Counted from the first letter of the stretch, positions 10,763 to 22,227 are shown. The stretch: 64,000 nucleotides of DNA from Blepharisma stoltei (GCA_914767885.1 CAJZBQ010000005.1:992001-1056000), one strand, 5' to 3'. Made by a program: numbers and translations. The notes: generated by a model not told the origin, from the letters alone.

Positions 10763-12898
10763 TTATTCTTGAACAGCAAAAATGTCCCCCCTCCCTTCTA
10801 GTTCTCTGTTTCTTTTTATTAATTTATTTTTTTCTAATGTCATTTGGTTGAGCAGCTTAGTATAATAAGCAGAAATCGCCTTGTGCTCGTCTCTCCATTT
10901 TTCGCCTAGTTTGGCTTGTGAAGCTACAAATTCATTGTATTTTTCTTCTGCCAGTCTTTGTCTTTCTCTTGCTTCTGCGATGTTTCTTTCTACATCTACA
11001 AGTTTGGCGTTATAGCTTGCCCCTAATTCTTGAGTTTTAATATAGAAATCGTCTCTCAGCTTATTAAGCTCTTCTACAAGATTGTCTCTTTCTTTAGAAA
11101 CTTCTTCAAATTGGCCTTTGTGTCTTCTGCTTTCTTCTTTGCTTCTTTTTAAGGATGCTTTTATTGACTCAATTTCTCTATTAGAAGAATGTATAAGGTG
11201 GGCACGCAAAGCGTGCCCTAATACTAGATTGATAAGAGCCTGAATTGATATAAAAAGTATATAATTTAATTTTTTAAAGTTGCTCGCCAAAAGCATGTCC
11301 ATACTATATCAGATTTTCATAATTTTTCTTAAGCCTGTCCCATTCTTGTCTTTCATATCCGTACTGTTCATTCTGAGTCTCCAATAATCTTTTTTCAGTC
11401 AGCCTAACTTCTTCAGTCTCCCTCATCCTTCTCTCATACTCATCCAATCTTACATTTATGCGTTTTTGTTCTTCTTGGAGTACATTTTCAGCCCTCTGGA
11501 CATCTTTTGCCAACGACGAGTTATCTCTAGCTAGTCTTTCTGCTTGCAGCTGCAGTTCATTATTTCTTTCCTGTATCGACTTCAGCTCATCATCCCTCGT
11601 CGCTAACAGATTTTTATGTTTATTTCTCATAGAGTCCATCATAATATCAAATTTGGCTTTCTGTTCTCCAAGCTCGGTCCTCAGCTGTTCATTTAGTCTT
11701 TCTATTTGTCGCTGGTACTGCTGGTCCTTCATAGCCATTCTATCTCTTTCTAAAAAGGCGTCTTCTACCCTCTGCTTGGCGTCTCTTTCTCTTTGGTCTA
11801 AGGCTTCTTCTTTCTGCTGATATTTTGCGAGTTTTTCTTCATAGCTGTTCATGATTTTTAGCATGTTTTCGCATTCATTTTTAATGCTGTCACATTCACG
11901 CTTATAGTAATTCGCTTGATCTTTGGCTTCTTCTAAGTCTCTTTCTTGCATTATAGATTTATTGGTGAGGTCTCTGTCCCTTATAGAGTTATTGTGAGCT
12001 TCTTGTATCAGCATTTCGATTTCTTCAGACTTTTTGGCGTCTATTTCTTCATAAGCTTTTCTATAATATTCTCCATTCTGTTTGGCAAGTCTCAGCTCAT
12101 TTTGTATTCTGTTTATCAAGGTATTTTGTTCTTCTCTTTCCCTTTCTAAGTTTCCAAGCCTTTCTTGAGCTTTTTTCAGTTTTTCTTCAGCGATTTCTTT
12201 ATACCCTCTGATTTCTTCTTCATTCATCTGCAGATTTCTATGATCAGAAATAAGCTGTTTTAGCTGAGACCCGTATTTTTCTGCAGCTTCGTCCCTGTCC
12301 TTGGCTACTCTTTCTAATAGCTCATTTCTTGTTTTAAGGGCTTCAAGCTGCTCTAATAATAAATTATTTTCTGTTGATAATAAATCAAGACGCTCCTGCA
12401 TTTCGTTTTTTTCTTCTAAATAGAATGCAGCACCAATCCCGCTGCTTTCTAGCTCTTTGCGCTCACGCTCTAGCATTTCGTGCCATCTCCGGTCCATTTC
12501 TTCACGCAGAGACGAGTTTTCAGCTGTAAGGCGCTTTGTGTGCTCTCCTATATCTATTAAATTTAGTTTATAATATTTTCTATTGAATTATGTATAAAAA
12601 CTAATTTTTTTATTTTTTTTAAGCTGGGATAATAAGGAATAGCTCGTTCCAATGCAGACTCCAGCTCATGAATTCGGTTATCATAGGCTAAAAGTAAAGG
12701 GGAAAGAAAAACTGTATTCGCCGCCCATGGAGGTATAGATGGGTCAACTAATAAGTCAGACTGCGCTGGGAGTTCTTGACTTTGATTGATTTGATATCTC
12801 CTAAGCTCTTGGTTTAACCGATTATTAAGGTCGTGCAAGTCATCATTTTCTCTTTGGAGGCTTGCAATTTTCTCTTGAAAAATTTGAATGTCTGCCAT
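10763..12898 (-). CDS. Long coiled-coil protein, unknown family
   Basis: Nearly the whole protein (about 650 residues after removal of two IESs) is heptad-rich helix with high Glu, Arg, Gln and Lys. Only a short non-helical stretch with prolines (PAQSDLLVDPSIPPWAAN) breaks it near the N-terminus. This is the look of a cytoskeletal, basal-body or striated-rootlet type protein, but composition alone cannot name it. Start is ATG at 12896-12898 (MADIQIFQEK). IESs at 11192-11306 and 12549-12619 are TA-bounded; joining gives YENLIHSSNREIES and YYPSLGEHTKRLTAEN. Confidence 0.8.
11192..11306. other. IES, 115 bp, with internal perfect hairpin
   Basis: TA at 11192 and 11307. Near one end is a hairpin GGGCACGC-aaa-GCGTGCCC (11200-11218), like the one in the ACP-gene IES. 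Confidence 0.82.
12549..12619. other. IES, 71 bp, TA-bounded
   Basis: TA at 12549 and 12620 in the coiled-coil gene; removal deletes in-frame stops. Confidence 0.8.
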
Positions 12899-13076
12899 AA
12901 TATTTATTCAAACGATGAATTAATCTTAAATTTCAGCCTTTTCCTACTCTTAGTAATTCTTGAATAAAAAATTTTTTATTTAAATTATCAGTTATTAATT
13001 ATGCTTATTTATATAATACACAAACTTTTTATTCAAATAATCATAGAATTTATATTAATTTAACAAATCATAAGAA

Positions 13077-13944
13077 ATGACTGCTGTTTGCACCCCAAAA
13101 ATAGACTCTCCGAATAATTCAAGGATTCTATCTGACCATGAAGAAGATAAACAGAACTATTTTGCAGACCATAATATGAACCCTACAATAGCTTTGGATC
13201 GGAGAGGGACATATTCGAGAAAGCTGTTTCACAAGATCCCTTTGAAGTATTGGTGGTATTCAATATTTTTTGTGATTTTTTTAAACCAAGTGCTGATTTT
13301 AGGAGCATTAGCGACTCCTCGCTGAGTTAAACAAGGAGATGAGCCTAATAGGTGAAAAGGAGGACTAATTAAATGTGGGTCTTGCAATGGAAGATGGGAA
13401 GGGGAATATTATGCTTTTTATATTAATTTTGCAAATAAATTATTATTTTTTTTTAAAAACAATTAAAATATCCAAATTTGCATATATGGCAATCTCAAAT
13501 AAAGCTTGTGACGATGATATGGACGGATACTGCGATACTTTTTCAATGCTACTCAAAGCAGGGATAGCGACTGCTGTATTTGAAATTCTTGCACTTTTAT
13601 TTTTAAATATATGAGAAATGCTTATTTTTGTGGAACTCAGAGGGATTTTTGTATTAAAAGACTGAATTGTGTATTTCATTGTCGCAGCAGCTTTTATATC
13701 AAACACATTTGCAATTGCGATTTGGTTTGGAGTCACAGGAGCTACATTTAATGACGACTGCCACAAAGCTTCAAGTATTAAAAGCCATGAAAAGGTCTGT
13801 GCAACAGATGGACCAATTTTGATGATTGTTACTGAAATTTGGATACCAATTACATGCATCTTTTTTTATTGGGTTTATAACAAAAGGTGGACAATTGTGC
13901 CAACTGAAAGTGCATCTGAGGCGACTACAGGAATTTTAAGGTAA
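13077..13944 (+). CDS. Four-TM membrane protein with Cys-rich outer loop (tetraspan family A)
   Basis: Predicted transmembrane segments: WWYSIFFVIFLNQVLILGAL, then after a cysteine-rich loop (GLIKCGSCNGRW, ACDDDMDGYC) AGIATAVFEILALLFLNIW, VYFIVAAAFISNTFAIAIWFG and ILMIVTEIWIPITCIFFYW. The order TM1, large Cys loop, TM2-TM3, small loop, TM4 resembles claudin/PMP22-type proteins, but I see no decisive family motif. Related proteins lie at 61512-63567. An IES at 13410-13482 falls in the first loop. Trp codons include TGA (PRWVKQGDEPNRW). Function is unknown; a plasma-membrane or alveolar-membrane role is only a guess. Confidence 0.78.
13410..13482. other. IES, 73 bp, TA-bounded
   Basis: TA at 13410 (or 13407) and 13483; joins WEGEYY to MAISNKACDDD. 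Confidence 0.8.
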
Positions 13945-14072
13945 TATAAATTATTATTTAAAGATATTTATTGTAATCTATATTATACAAAGCAAAGTTA
14001 ATTTTTATTTTAAGATTTTTCCGATATTTCTATTCAATATATTTTCTGCAAAGCCAAAACTTATCCAAATAA

Positions 14073-16557
14073 TTATATTTTATTATTGTTATTTTCTATA
14101 TCTGTCCGTTGTTTTACATATTTTCCATCACCTCCTTCCTCTTCTTCATACTCATTTTTTGATCTTTTATAATATGATTGCATGATAGGAACGGTCCATA
14201 AAATCGAAAAAATGCATACCATGATCATAAAATTAAAAACAGCGTCCCAACTGTACTCTTGTAATGCTCCGATCTAAGGACCCCCCCTAATTTGTCGAAT
14301 TTTCTAGTCTTTTTTTTATAAAATTTTTTTTTTTTCAGGACCTCATTTGTCCCAAAATCTAGTCAAAAATGATTTGTCCAATTTTCTAGTCTTTTTTGCA
14401 TTTTTTCGAATGCCCTAAATTCTAGTTTTTTACTTTAAAAAAAACTAGAAAATGAGACAATTGAGGTCCTGAAATTTTTTTTCTCTATCAAAATTTTGAC
14501 TAGAAAATTGGACAAATGAGGTCCTAAAAAAATTTTTTTTCCTATAAAAAAACTAGAAAAATGGACAAATGATAAAAGACTAGAAAATTGGACAAATGAG
14601 GGGGAGGGGGGTCCTTATATGAAATTTACAATAAATTGACCTAAACTAGCTCCGATACCTCCTGAGCCATCTACGATGCCAGCGATTGTTGCCTTGGCTT
14701 CTTCTTTGTTAGCATTTGCTTTGGCTTGGCCTAAATCAGCTGCTACAACTGAAGAAATAAAACATGTGAGTCCTCCTAAGGCTGCACCGAGCAGTGGTAT
14801 TAATATAAAAAAATACCACAATGTGTCAGAAGTGCCGAGTTTTAAACAAAATAATAGTGGAATTGTAAGAACTATTACAGGGGTGGTAACTAAAATTCTA
14901 TCTTTTGTTTTGTCACTAACCCCCTTTAATAGGGATGAAATATCGGTAAAAATTTGTAGAATAATTATCTTTAATTAGAACAAAAATCTTATTATTTTAT
15001 GGCTAAAATTAATAATTTCTATGTAAATACCTTTAATACTAATATTAATATTGCAAGATTAAAAATTTTTTTATTTTAATAGGAAAGTGTAAAAAACATT
15101 CAGACAAAATTAAGAATTAAAACAGATAAATTCTATATAGTTTTTTGTTAAAAAATTAACCCTTTTTTAAATAGAACAAAAATTTTGGTTCAAATTTAAA
15201 AGGGGAGTAAGCCAGCCTAATATAATAGTCCCTATTGTTCCTCCGAGATCATAAGAGCCCACCATCAGGCCCATTTTCTCACCTTTTACTCCAATTTTTT
15301 TTTTTCTAATTTCTGCTTAATAGCAATAAAAAAGATCACACATTTTTTGAGTTAACTATTAAAATTAACAAATTTTCATTCTTTTAACCGATTTCTTGCT
15401 TGATATTGAATTTATTTTTAATTTTTTTTTATTTTTCAGTATTTTCAAAAAATAAATAATATGTATATATTTTTTAAAAAATTAATAGAAAAAAATTACC
15501 ACAGGCTAAGAAATAAGGCAACCACATCATTAATCCATAGTTCATCATTTTGATTCCTGAATAAGTCAATGAGTAAAAAATCACCCCAGGTATCATACAA
15601 GCTTGCCTAATTGGAATTCTTCTTCTTTCAGGTATTGCTTGGATTTCTCTGGGGCTAATTCCAGGTGCTGTAATCAACGCAGAATCGACTTTGTCATCCA
15701 CAGTGGCCCAAAATGCAACAGCTACCAATACAAGTAAAGATACCATTAGAACTGTTACATACTCCCAGCTTACCCCTTCAGCATACAGTCCTGCTGCCAC
15801 TTGAGATCCTACGATATTTCCAACTACAGTATTTGCACTTCACAATCCCAATATTTTTCCACGAGAACCTTTAGAAAACCAAGTCCCCATAATTGCTACA
15901 GTACCCGGCCATACAGCAGAGAAAAAGAATCCTAAAAATCCGAAGAAGCCAATATAAGCTCCTGGATGAGTAACATTTAATAGTGCTAGTAAAATAATCT
16001 GCTTATTCTCGCCCCTCCGTGGGGAACAAAAGCATCTTGTTCGCTCACAAAGGGGGTTTAATTTTTTTTTTTAAAAATTTATAGAAAAAAATTCCTAATT
16101 CGTAAAAATTAGAAAGCAAATATTAATTTAATTTGTAAAATTATGTTTTTAAAAACGCGATTTGTTTAAATTACACAGATTTCATTATAATAATTATCGC
16201 TTATATATTAACATGTTTTCCAATAAAAAAAATTTTTCTATTAAAAACATTTTGTTCACTCACGGAGGGGGAGTTAGAACTTACAATCAAAAATACACCA
16301 CCAGCCGATAGCATTGATATTGAAACTACCATGACAACAGGATATGAATCTCCTAGTATTCCACTAATAAAATTTCCTGCTGCATAGCACATCAGAAAGA
16401 CCATATCAAAACTTCCTAATCAAGTAGAGGAAAATCCCAAAGTCTGATTTACTTCTGGTTTCGCCATAATTCAGCTCTCAAGCACAGCATGCCTTGATAG
16501 ATTGCATAAAAAACTCAAAATAAAGACAATAAGCTGGGATTTGACAAGCCGATTCAT
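14073..16557 (-). CDS. SLC37-like major facilitator transporter
   Basis: After removal of four inserts a twelve-TM MFS protein reads from ATG at 16555-16557 to TAA 14073-14075. Diagnostic stretches in order: VFLMCYAAGNFISGILGDSYP (TM2 and motif A region), GFFFSAVWPGTVAIMGTWFSKGSRGKILGLWSA, YGLMMWLPYFLAC, MVGSYDLGGTIGTIILGWLSDKTKDR, and EYSWDAVFNFMI near the end. This layout matches the SLC37 family of sugar-phosphate/phosphate exchangers, some of which act in the ER membrane; substrate here is inferred from family only. Inserts: 14272-14618, 14917-15207, 15307-15496, 16004-16274. TGA encodes Trp in SSTWLGSFD. Confidence 0.82.
14272..14618. mobile_element. MITE family 3 (IES with AT pointer)
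   Basis: Terminal inverted repeats TAAGGACCCCCC continue into ATTTGTCC-AATTTTCTAGTC-like segments that recur several times inside, in both directions. Joining at TA leaves a TAG stop or the wrong frame, while AT at 14272 and 14619 gives IVNFIGALQEYSWDAVF. Confidence 0.8.
14917..15207. mobile_element. MITE family 1-like copy b (IES)
   Basis: TA at 14917 and 15208; ends AACCCCCTTTAAT and AAAAGGGGAGT. Removal gives GWLSDKTKDR, the conserved SLC37/MFS loop. Confidence 0.88.
15307..15496. other. IES, 190 bp, TA-bounded
   Basis: TA at 15307 and 15497 in the transporter gene; very AT-rich, joins YFLACG to a basic loop before VKGEKMGLMVG. Confidence 0.7.
16004..16274. mobile_element. MITE family 1 copy c (IES)
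   Basis: TA at 16004 and 16275. Left end has CCCCTCCGTGGGGAACAAAA followed by an inverted partner; right end GTTCACTCACGGAGGGGGAGT. Removal gives LIVSSKQIILLALLN. Confidence 0.92.
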
Positions 16558-16639
16558 ATTTAAAATAAATTTAAAAAAATTGATTTATATTTTACTTATT
16601 TTAATCTATACTTTATTATTAAATAAACTTATTGAGCGA

Positions 16640-17671
16640 TTATTCAATCAGCTCAAATACATCTTCAACTGTATTTTCTGCCGGCTCTAGCTCTCCACCT
16701 ATTTCTGCAATAAATTTGTTTATTTTTGAGTTATCGATCACTGATTTTTCTTCTTTGATTTTTCTTTCTTCTACGACCTTTATAGGTGAGCTGCTCCCTT
16801 CAGGAAATCCAATCACAGGGATTGTCTGATTTTCGCCATCTTTTTCAGCAACCATTGAGGCTAAATGATTTAGTTCCCATTTCGCTATATCAGTCCTCAG
16901 CTTAATCCCCATTTCTTTATTTTCTTCTTTTGCTTCTTCTTTTATTACAGACACTCCTGGCCTCCTTGAAAACAATTTATGTTTTTTATATCGGCTCGTC
17001 AAGGCCAATTCCACATATCTTGTCCTTTCAATTTCTCCATTTTGCCCATATTTTGTAATTTTTCCTGGAATTTCTGAGCATGGAGGTGCTTGTGAGCCTT
17101 CAAATTTAAATGACCCATCTAAAGATTGGCTTCCGTCTTGCAAAAAATTTGCAATTTTAATAGATTTGTTTTGAATATACAGACATAAGCTTTGCTTAAT
17201 TCTGTTATAGCCAGCAGCGTGATAAAGATGATAAGTGTCCATAGCGATTTCCTTGGCATTTTTTATCAAATTTTCTTCCTCAGTCCCTGGCACTAGCATT
17301 TTTAAGTCTTCTATTGATTTCAAGGTAATAGCAAAAAGCTCTTCTGGGTATATTAAGGTTAATAAATGCAGCTTAAGGTTCATAATCATCATTTTAAAGA
17401 GCTTGTCTATCCCGTTACGTGGCCGCAGTGGAGAGGTTTTGAAAAGTCCTTCAAAAAACTCTTTAGTTCGCTTTATGCTAAAAAGCTTTTGAGGTTTAAA
17501 CAGCTCTTCGATAAGGGCGTAGGAATAAAGCCGAGAGATAAGATCTTGTTTTAATTTCATTCCTTTTTCTAAAGAAATGTTTTGTTCGGAGATTCGGTTG
17601 TTCAGAATTCTTATCATATCGGCACCTAGAAATATAATGAGAATTGGAAGACTTGCATTTTCATCACTCAT
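16640..17671 (-). CDS. OSCP1/NOR1-like protein
   Basis: A single uninterrupted 343-residue frame. The N-terminus (LPILIIFLGADMIRILNNRI, IEELFKPQKLFS) and the middle (a Ser/Phe-rich beta segment ending EIPGKITKYGQNGEIERTRY) follow the pattern of OSCP1, a soluble protein first described as a partner of organic solute carriers and found in ciliated organisms. The acidic C-terminus (ELEPAENTVEDVFELIE) also fits. The gene starts at ATG 17669-17671 and needs no intron or IES, unlike its neighbours. Identification is by remembered family pattern and should be treated as probable. Confidence 0.75.
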   Translation of the reverse strand: MSDENASLPILIIFLGADMIRILNNRISEQNISLEKGMKLKQDLISRLYSYALIEELFKPQKLFSIKRTKEFFEGLFKTSPLRPRNGIDKLFKMMIMNLKLHLLTLIYPEELFAITLKSIEDLKMLVPGTEEENLIKNAKEIAMDTYHLYHAAGYNRIKQSLCLYIQNKSIKIANFLQDGSQSLDGSFKFEGSQAPPCSEIPGKITKYGQNGEIERTRYVELALTSRYKKHKLFSRRPGVSVIKEEAKEENKEMGIKLRTDIAKWELNHLASMVAEKDGENQTIPVIGFPEGSSSPIKVVEERKIKEEKSVIDNSKINKFIAEIGGELEPAENTVEDVFELIE

Positions 17672-18608
17672 ATTTATGAAAATGTTGTTAATAATTTAGT
17701 AATAAAGAATTATTCACTAGTTAGGTTAAGTTTTATGATTCAAAATATAGTGTATGATACTAAATAAGTAGCAAAAAAGAAGAAGGTTTTATCTATAAAC
17801 GTGATTTATAAAATCCTTATAAATTAGTTTATAATGCTAAACAACACAAAAATCTCTTAGTCTCTATAAAATCAATAATTAACTACCTTCATTCTATTTA
17901 TTTATTTACTCATATTATCAAATATAAAGTCTCCTCTATATATTTATCAGTCGAAAATGGCTGTATTTACTAAAATCATGCATAAAAGGAAGCACTAAAG
18001 AAGCCACCTTTATTGTCTCTATCAGACAAAACAGAAACAAAAAGGAAAAAAAAGATGGAAACTCCCAAGAAGAAAGTTCGGAAAGTCACCATTTCAGCTT
18101 TTTTCTGTAAATAAGGAATCAAAAACAACGAAGTTTGACAATTTTGGAATCCCTAATGGCCAGTCACTCCTAAGTAGAAAAATTCAAAGGAATTTTTTTG
18201 TAAAAAATAAAGAAAGGTCAAGCAATCCAAGTACAATAATTAAAAGTCCGATAACAGCACCAATCAAACGACCGCCATCGCTTAAAATAAGAGCAATAGC
18301 GGCTAATCTTGGAAGGAATTCTTTAAATCCAAAAGTCGATGTAGATCCAAAATAAGCTCATATGATGCATTAAAGAAAGCAGAGAACGTAAAATAGATTT
18401 AATTCAAGATAATATAAATAATTATTGTAACTTTTAAATATTATTTTAAAATAAATTATATATAGCTAGAATGCAGCTTAATCTCCACAGGAATCATTCC
18501 CTTTTGGCTAATCAAATCTGGCATGCCCGAGTTAAAAGGAATTTGACTACTCATAAATAAAGAAAAACATTGCGAGCCTGCCATTTTTTAGGTGATTTAT
18601 AAGAATTC
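17672..18608. other. Intergenic region with possible broken gene
   Basis: Around 17957-18354 (+) two basic segments in different frames could be one small protein: KKPPLLSLSDKTETKRKKK and then, one frame over, RPPSLKIRAIAANLGR. I could not find a 15-16 nt intron or TA-bounded IES that joins them, so it may be a dead or mis-read gene. The rest is AT-rich without recognisable features. Confidence 0.35.
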
Positions 18609-19628
18609 ATGCCCTATATAATGATATATCAAGATGAATTTTCTAAGGACTCGCCTGAAACAAACAAATTTGTCAACTCGCCTAAAAATAGAAGACTAAA
18701 ATACCGAGACTTAAGTTTTTCTGACACAAAACATGAAAATAGTCCCAAAAGTCAGCAGAGGCTTGACAGTCATAAAAAAGATAGATCACTTTCATTCGCA
18801 AGAGAAAGGCTGACTCCCTTAAAAATAAAATTGAATACCGACTTTTTAGCGAGGAACTCTGATGAATTTATTTATCAAAGTCAAGTTGAGCCATTACCCG
18901 AAATAAATGTTACTCCAATACGTTGGAGAAATAATGAAAGCGCTTTAATAAATGAGCGAAGAAATTCACCAAAAAGCCCGTTAACGGCAGGACCTATTGA
19001 TTTAAATGAAAAAAAATTAATAAATTTATTTAAAACAACTCAAGACAATGGCTTTTCAAGAATGAAGTCCAGGAATGAGAAATTTTCAGCAGATTATAAA
19101 GCCAATTACATAAAACACACTCGAGAACAAGAGATAAAAAAAATGATAAATAAAACAAAAAAATCACAATACGAAGACCAGATAAATCTGAAAATTAATA
19201 ATTTAAAAAAAGATAACGAGGAGCTACAAAAGGTCAAATCACCGACAAATGCAGAAATTAATGAAGCTGCTGCAATAAAAGCTGAAAAAGCTGCCTTAGA
19301 AGATGCATTAGAAAAACAAAAAAGGGAAAAAGAAATAAAAAAGCAACAAAAATTGAAAGAAGAGGAAGAAATGATTAAAAAATGGGCACACGAAAAACTA
19401 GCAGAAAAAAAGGCAAAAAAGGAAAAAGAAAAACAGCTTAAAATGCTTGCGAATGAGCGGGAAATTCAGGCTCAAGAAGTCCAGCTGTCGAAAATGCAAG
19501 AAAAAGAAGCATCAGTTATAGAAACGAAAAAAATCCTGATGAAAACGATGAAAGATATGGAAGATTTTGAAATACGCAGACAAGAATTTTTCAAACGAAA
19601 AAATTTAATAAGCCCAGAACTCGATTAA
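18609..19628 (+). CDS. Unknown Lys/Glu-rich coiled-coil protein
   Basis: One 339-residue frame without introns or IESs. The first half is Ser/Pro-rich (NSPKNRRLK, RRNSPKSPLTAG) and probably disordered; the C-terminal third is a strongly charged single helix (KKQQKLKEEEEMIKKW and following). Such proteins are common in ciliate basal bodies and cortex, but nothing here identifies the family. Second Met at 18621 is an alternative start. Confidence 0.75.
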   Translation: MPYIMIYQDEFSKDSPETNKFVNSPKNRRLKYRDLSFSDTKHENSPKSQQRLDSHKKDRSLSFARERLTPLKIKLNTDFLARNSDEFIYQSQVEPLPEINVTPIRWRNNESALINERRNSPKSPLTAGPIDLNEKKLINLFKTTQDNGFSRMKSRNEKFSADYKANYIKHTREQEIKKMINKTKKSQYEDQINLKINNLKKDNEELQKVKSPTNAEINEAAAIKAEKAALEDALEKQKREKEIKKQQKLKEEEEMIKKWAHEKLAEKKAKKEKEKQLKMLANEREIQAQEVQLSKMQEKEASVIETKKILMKTMKDMEDFEIRRQEFFKRKNLISPELD

Positions 19629-19754
19629 GAAATGAATAAATCGATTTACAGTAATATTTCCATTAAAAAAATTAATATTTACCATATAATTAGCAGGAGA
19701 AGGCTATATTATGTTAACCTTTATTTATAAACTAATAAGATTATTAAGGAAAAT

Positions 19755-21878
19755 CTATTTTGTCTTTAATGTTCCCAAAAAGCTTTGGATAATTCCATAA
19801 TCTGCCTCACTGACTCCTCGCACATACTTTTTAGTCGTAATAATGACCTCGCTGAAAATGATGCACTGAGGCTTCTTCCTTGTTTGGAATAAAACTGACG
19901 TTGGATGGATATGAATGATTTCTCTGTCTTTAATTGTCCGATAATGTGTCCCATCAGCTGACAAAAATGCTGAATTCATATAGTAGCCTTTCGCAAGACA
20001 TTTAAGAATATTCTCATTTGGCGCATGGACCAATGCAGGATTGTATTTTTTAAGGTACTGTCTGAGCTGTTTTCTTATCATGCTGGCTCTTTTTATCGAA
20101 ATTCTATTCAGCCCATGTGTTTTGCATCAGGATTTTGTTTTATTTTTCCGCCATTCCTGATATATTTTTAAAAATGTCAAATGGTCGCCTTCACTGCATT
20201 TAAAAATCTGCATTGCGTTGGCTTCTTTTCTATTAAAATAGCACAAATTTTCGACACTTAATAAAGCGATAATAGTCAAAATATCTTTTGTGCACTGCAA
20301 CTGTGGCTCAAGCGACGCAAGCAGAATTCTAGCAAGTACAGGCGGTACTGGCAGCTCAGCCATTTTTCTGCCAAGTAACGTAATCTTTTCTTCGCCATCT
20401 AAAGCGCCCAATCCTCTTAACTCTTGTGTAGCTTTTTCTATATATATCTGTATAATTTATATATAATCTTATTTAAATTTTGATAAATTTAATAGCTTTT
20501 TCTGTATAAATTTGTATAAATATCATCTGGCCTGTCCATAAATTTAAACAGTCTTGGGTCATGCCCAATAATTTTCAGCTGCAAAACCACATTTCCTAAA
20601 TTGGACCTTGTGATTTCAGGCTTTGAATAGTCCTCAAACCCATTAAAGTCTTCTGATGTAAAAAGTCTGAAACAAATCCCTTCACTTTCTCTCCCAGCTC
20701 TTCCAGCCCTTTGTTTTGCAGCTGCTTTGCTGATTTTTACAATTTTCAAGCTTTCCATGCCTGTTCTTGGGTCATAATTTCTTTCTTTTACCACTCCAGA
20801 ATCAATGACATATTTGACTCCTGGGATTGTCAAGGACGTTTCAGCTATATTGGTCGCTAGGATTATTTTTCTTGTGTTTTCTGGGGCTGATTCAAAGGCT
20901 TTCATCTGTAGATGTGAAGGCAAAGCAGCATACATAGCGCAGACTGTAAAGTCCATGGAATTGGTAGGAAGAAGCTTTCTTTTTCGCAATAAAATGGCTT
21001 GCACGTCCTCAATTTCTTCTTGGCCAGTTAAAAATACTAAAATATCGCCAGCAGGATAGTCAAGGTGAACCTGGACTATCCCTATTACAGTCGCATCAAT
21101 ATGGTCTGGCTCAGGAACTGCTGCATTGAGAATTTTCACAGGGAAAGTCCTACCATGTACTTCGATTATTTCTCGACTGGAAAAAAATTCTGCAAATCTC
21201 TGTGCTTCAATAGTGGCTGACATAATGATGACTTTTATATCATTTCTTTGTGTTATTATAGCCAAGGAATGGTTTTAGTCTAGATAGATCACAGGCAACT
21301 TTTTCAGCTTAAGTTGACAAGCCAACTTCTGTCTTATTTGCCTCTCAGACTTGGGGAGTTGCCTGAGTTTTAGCAGATTATCCAAAATGGCTTATAGGGT
21401 ATAGTTCTCTAATAAGCCCTAATATAATATCAGTATTTGTGGTGCGCTCATGAGCTTCATCAATAATCAAAAACGAATAATTCCTCAAAATTGGGTCAAT
21501 TAATGATTCTCTAATAAGCATCCCATCAGTCAAAAATTTTATTTTTGTATTTTCTGATGTTTTATTTTCAAAACGCACTGAATAGCCTATTAAAGAGCCT
21601 ATTTCAGACTGCCGCTCATAGGCTACTCGTTTGGCTACAGATATAGCTGCAATGCGGCGTGGCTGGGTAATTCCAATTAATTTGTCTGAGTTAAGGGAGG
21701 ATTCAAGGATATATTGAGCTACCTGAGTAGTTTTTCCTGAGCCAGTTTCACCAATTAGAATAGTCACTTGGCTCTTATTAATGGTTTCAAGGATCTTGTG
21801 CTTGTATTTGTAAATGGGGAGTGATTTTCTCTGCTTTTTGATGATTCCTTTGACCATATTATATCTTGATTCCCACAA
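19755..21878 (-). CDS. DEAH-box RNA helicase
   Basis: Motifs in order: GETGSGKTTQ (I), TQPRRIAAISVAKRV (Ia), TDGMLIRE (Ib), DEAHERT (II), SATI (III), LVFLTGQEEIE (IV), ILATNIAETSLTI (V), QRAGRAGR (VI), then winged-helix/ratchet and OB-fold regions (GALDGEEKITLLGRKMAELP; EYFMNSA-like GYYMNSAFL). This is the DHX/Prp2-Prp22-Prp43 class, acting on spliceosomal, ribosomal or other RNA. The N-terminus is short, without the extra domains of Prp22 or Prp2. IESs at 20451-20504 and 21254-21401 are removed at TA. The start is ATG 21876-21878, which places the helicase core almost at the N-terminus. Confidence 0.93.
20451..20504. other. IES, 54 bp, TA-bounded
   Basis: Pointer TA within a longer shared TCTGTATAA-type repeat (20447 and 20501). 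Joining gives DDIYTNLYRYIEKATQELRG in the helicase. Confidence 0.82.
21254..21401. other. IES, 148 bp, with inverted repeats
   Basis: TA at 21254 (or 21257) and 21402. Inside are CAGGCAACT and AGTTGCCTG (about 21293 and 21358), a likely degenerate MITE. Joining gives LIRELITQRNDIKVIIMSATI. Confidence 0.83.
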
Positions 21879-21984
21879 CTTTGTTTATGATTAAAAATAA
21901 TCAAATATTGGATTTTTTAAAGTTTTTTAACATAAATTTAGGCAATTTTTAAACAAAATAAATCGAGCTGTATTAAGACTTTAT

Positions 21985-22227
21985 TTAATCTTGGTCGGAG
22001 CCTTCATTGCTTTCACTGAAATCAGAAGGCAATTCCTCTTCTTCAGATTCACTTTTTCTTTCTTTTTTCTTATTTAATTTGCTGACTTTTTCTTTTCCTT
22101 TTGGTTTTATTTCTGAATACGTTGATGTGGTGGCACTTACTTTTTTAGCTGGTCTTTTTGCAAGCCTTTTATGTGGTGTTTTTGAAGCTTTGACAGGTTT
22201 TGAACCGCTTTGCTTAGTTCGTGCCAT
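21985..22227 (-). CDS. Small basic-acidic protein starting like histone H3
   Basis: An 80-residue protein begins MARTKQ, identical to the start of histone H3, followed by a Lys/Pro/Ser-rich stretch (KASKTPHKRLAKRPAKK) with H3-tail-like composition. There is no histone fold; the second half has KKKERKSESEEEE and an acidic end (SNEGSDQD). It could be a chromatin protein that mimics the H3 tail, or simply a basic nucleolar-type protein. Frame and stop are clear; no IES or intron. Confidence 0.65.
   Translation of the reverse strand: MARTKQSGSKPVKASKTPHKRLAKRPAKKVSATTSTYSEIKPKGKEKVSKLNKKKERKSESEEEELPSDFSESNEGSDQD

Noticed and set aside
17957-18354. A full gene for a small basic protein
   Set aside because: Two frames are needed and no intron or TA-bounded insert that I could find joins them, so it is listed only as a possible broken gene.
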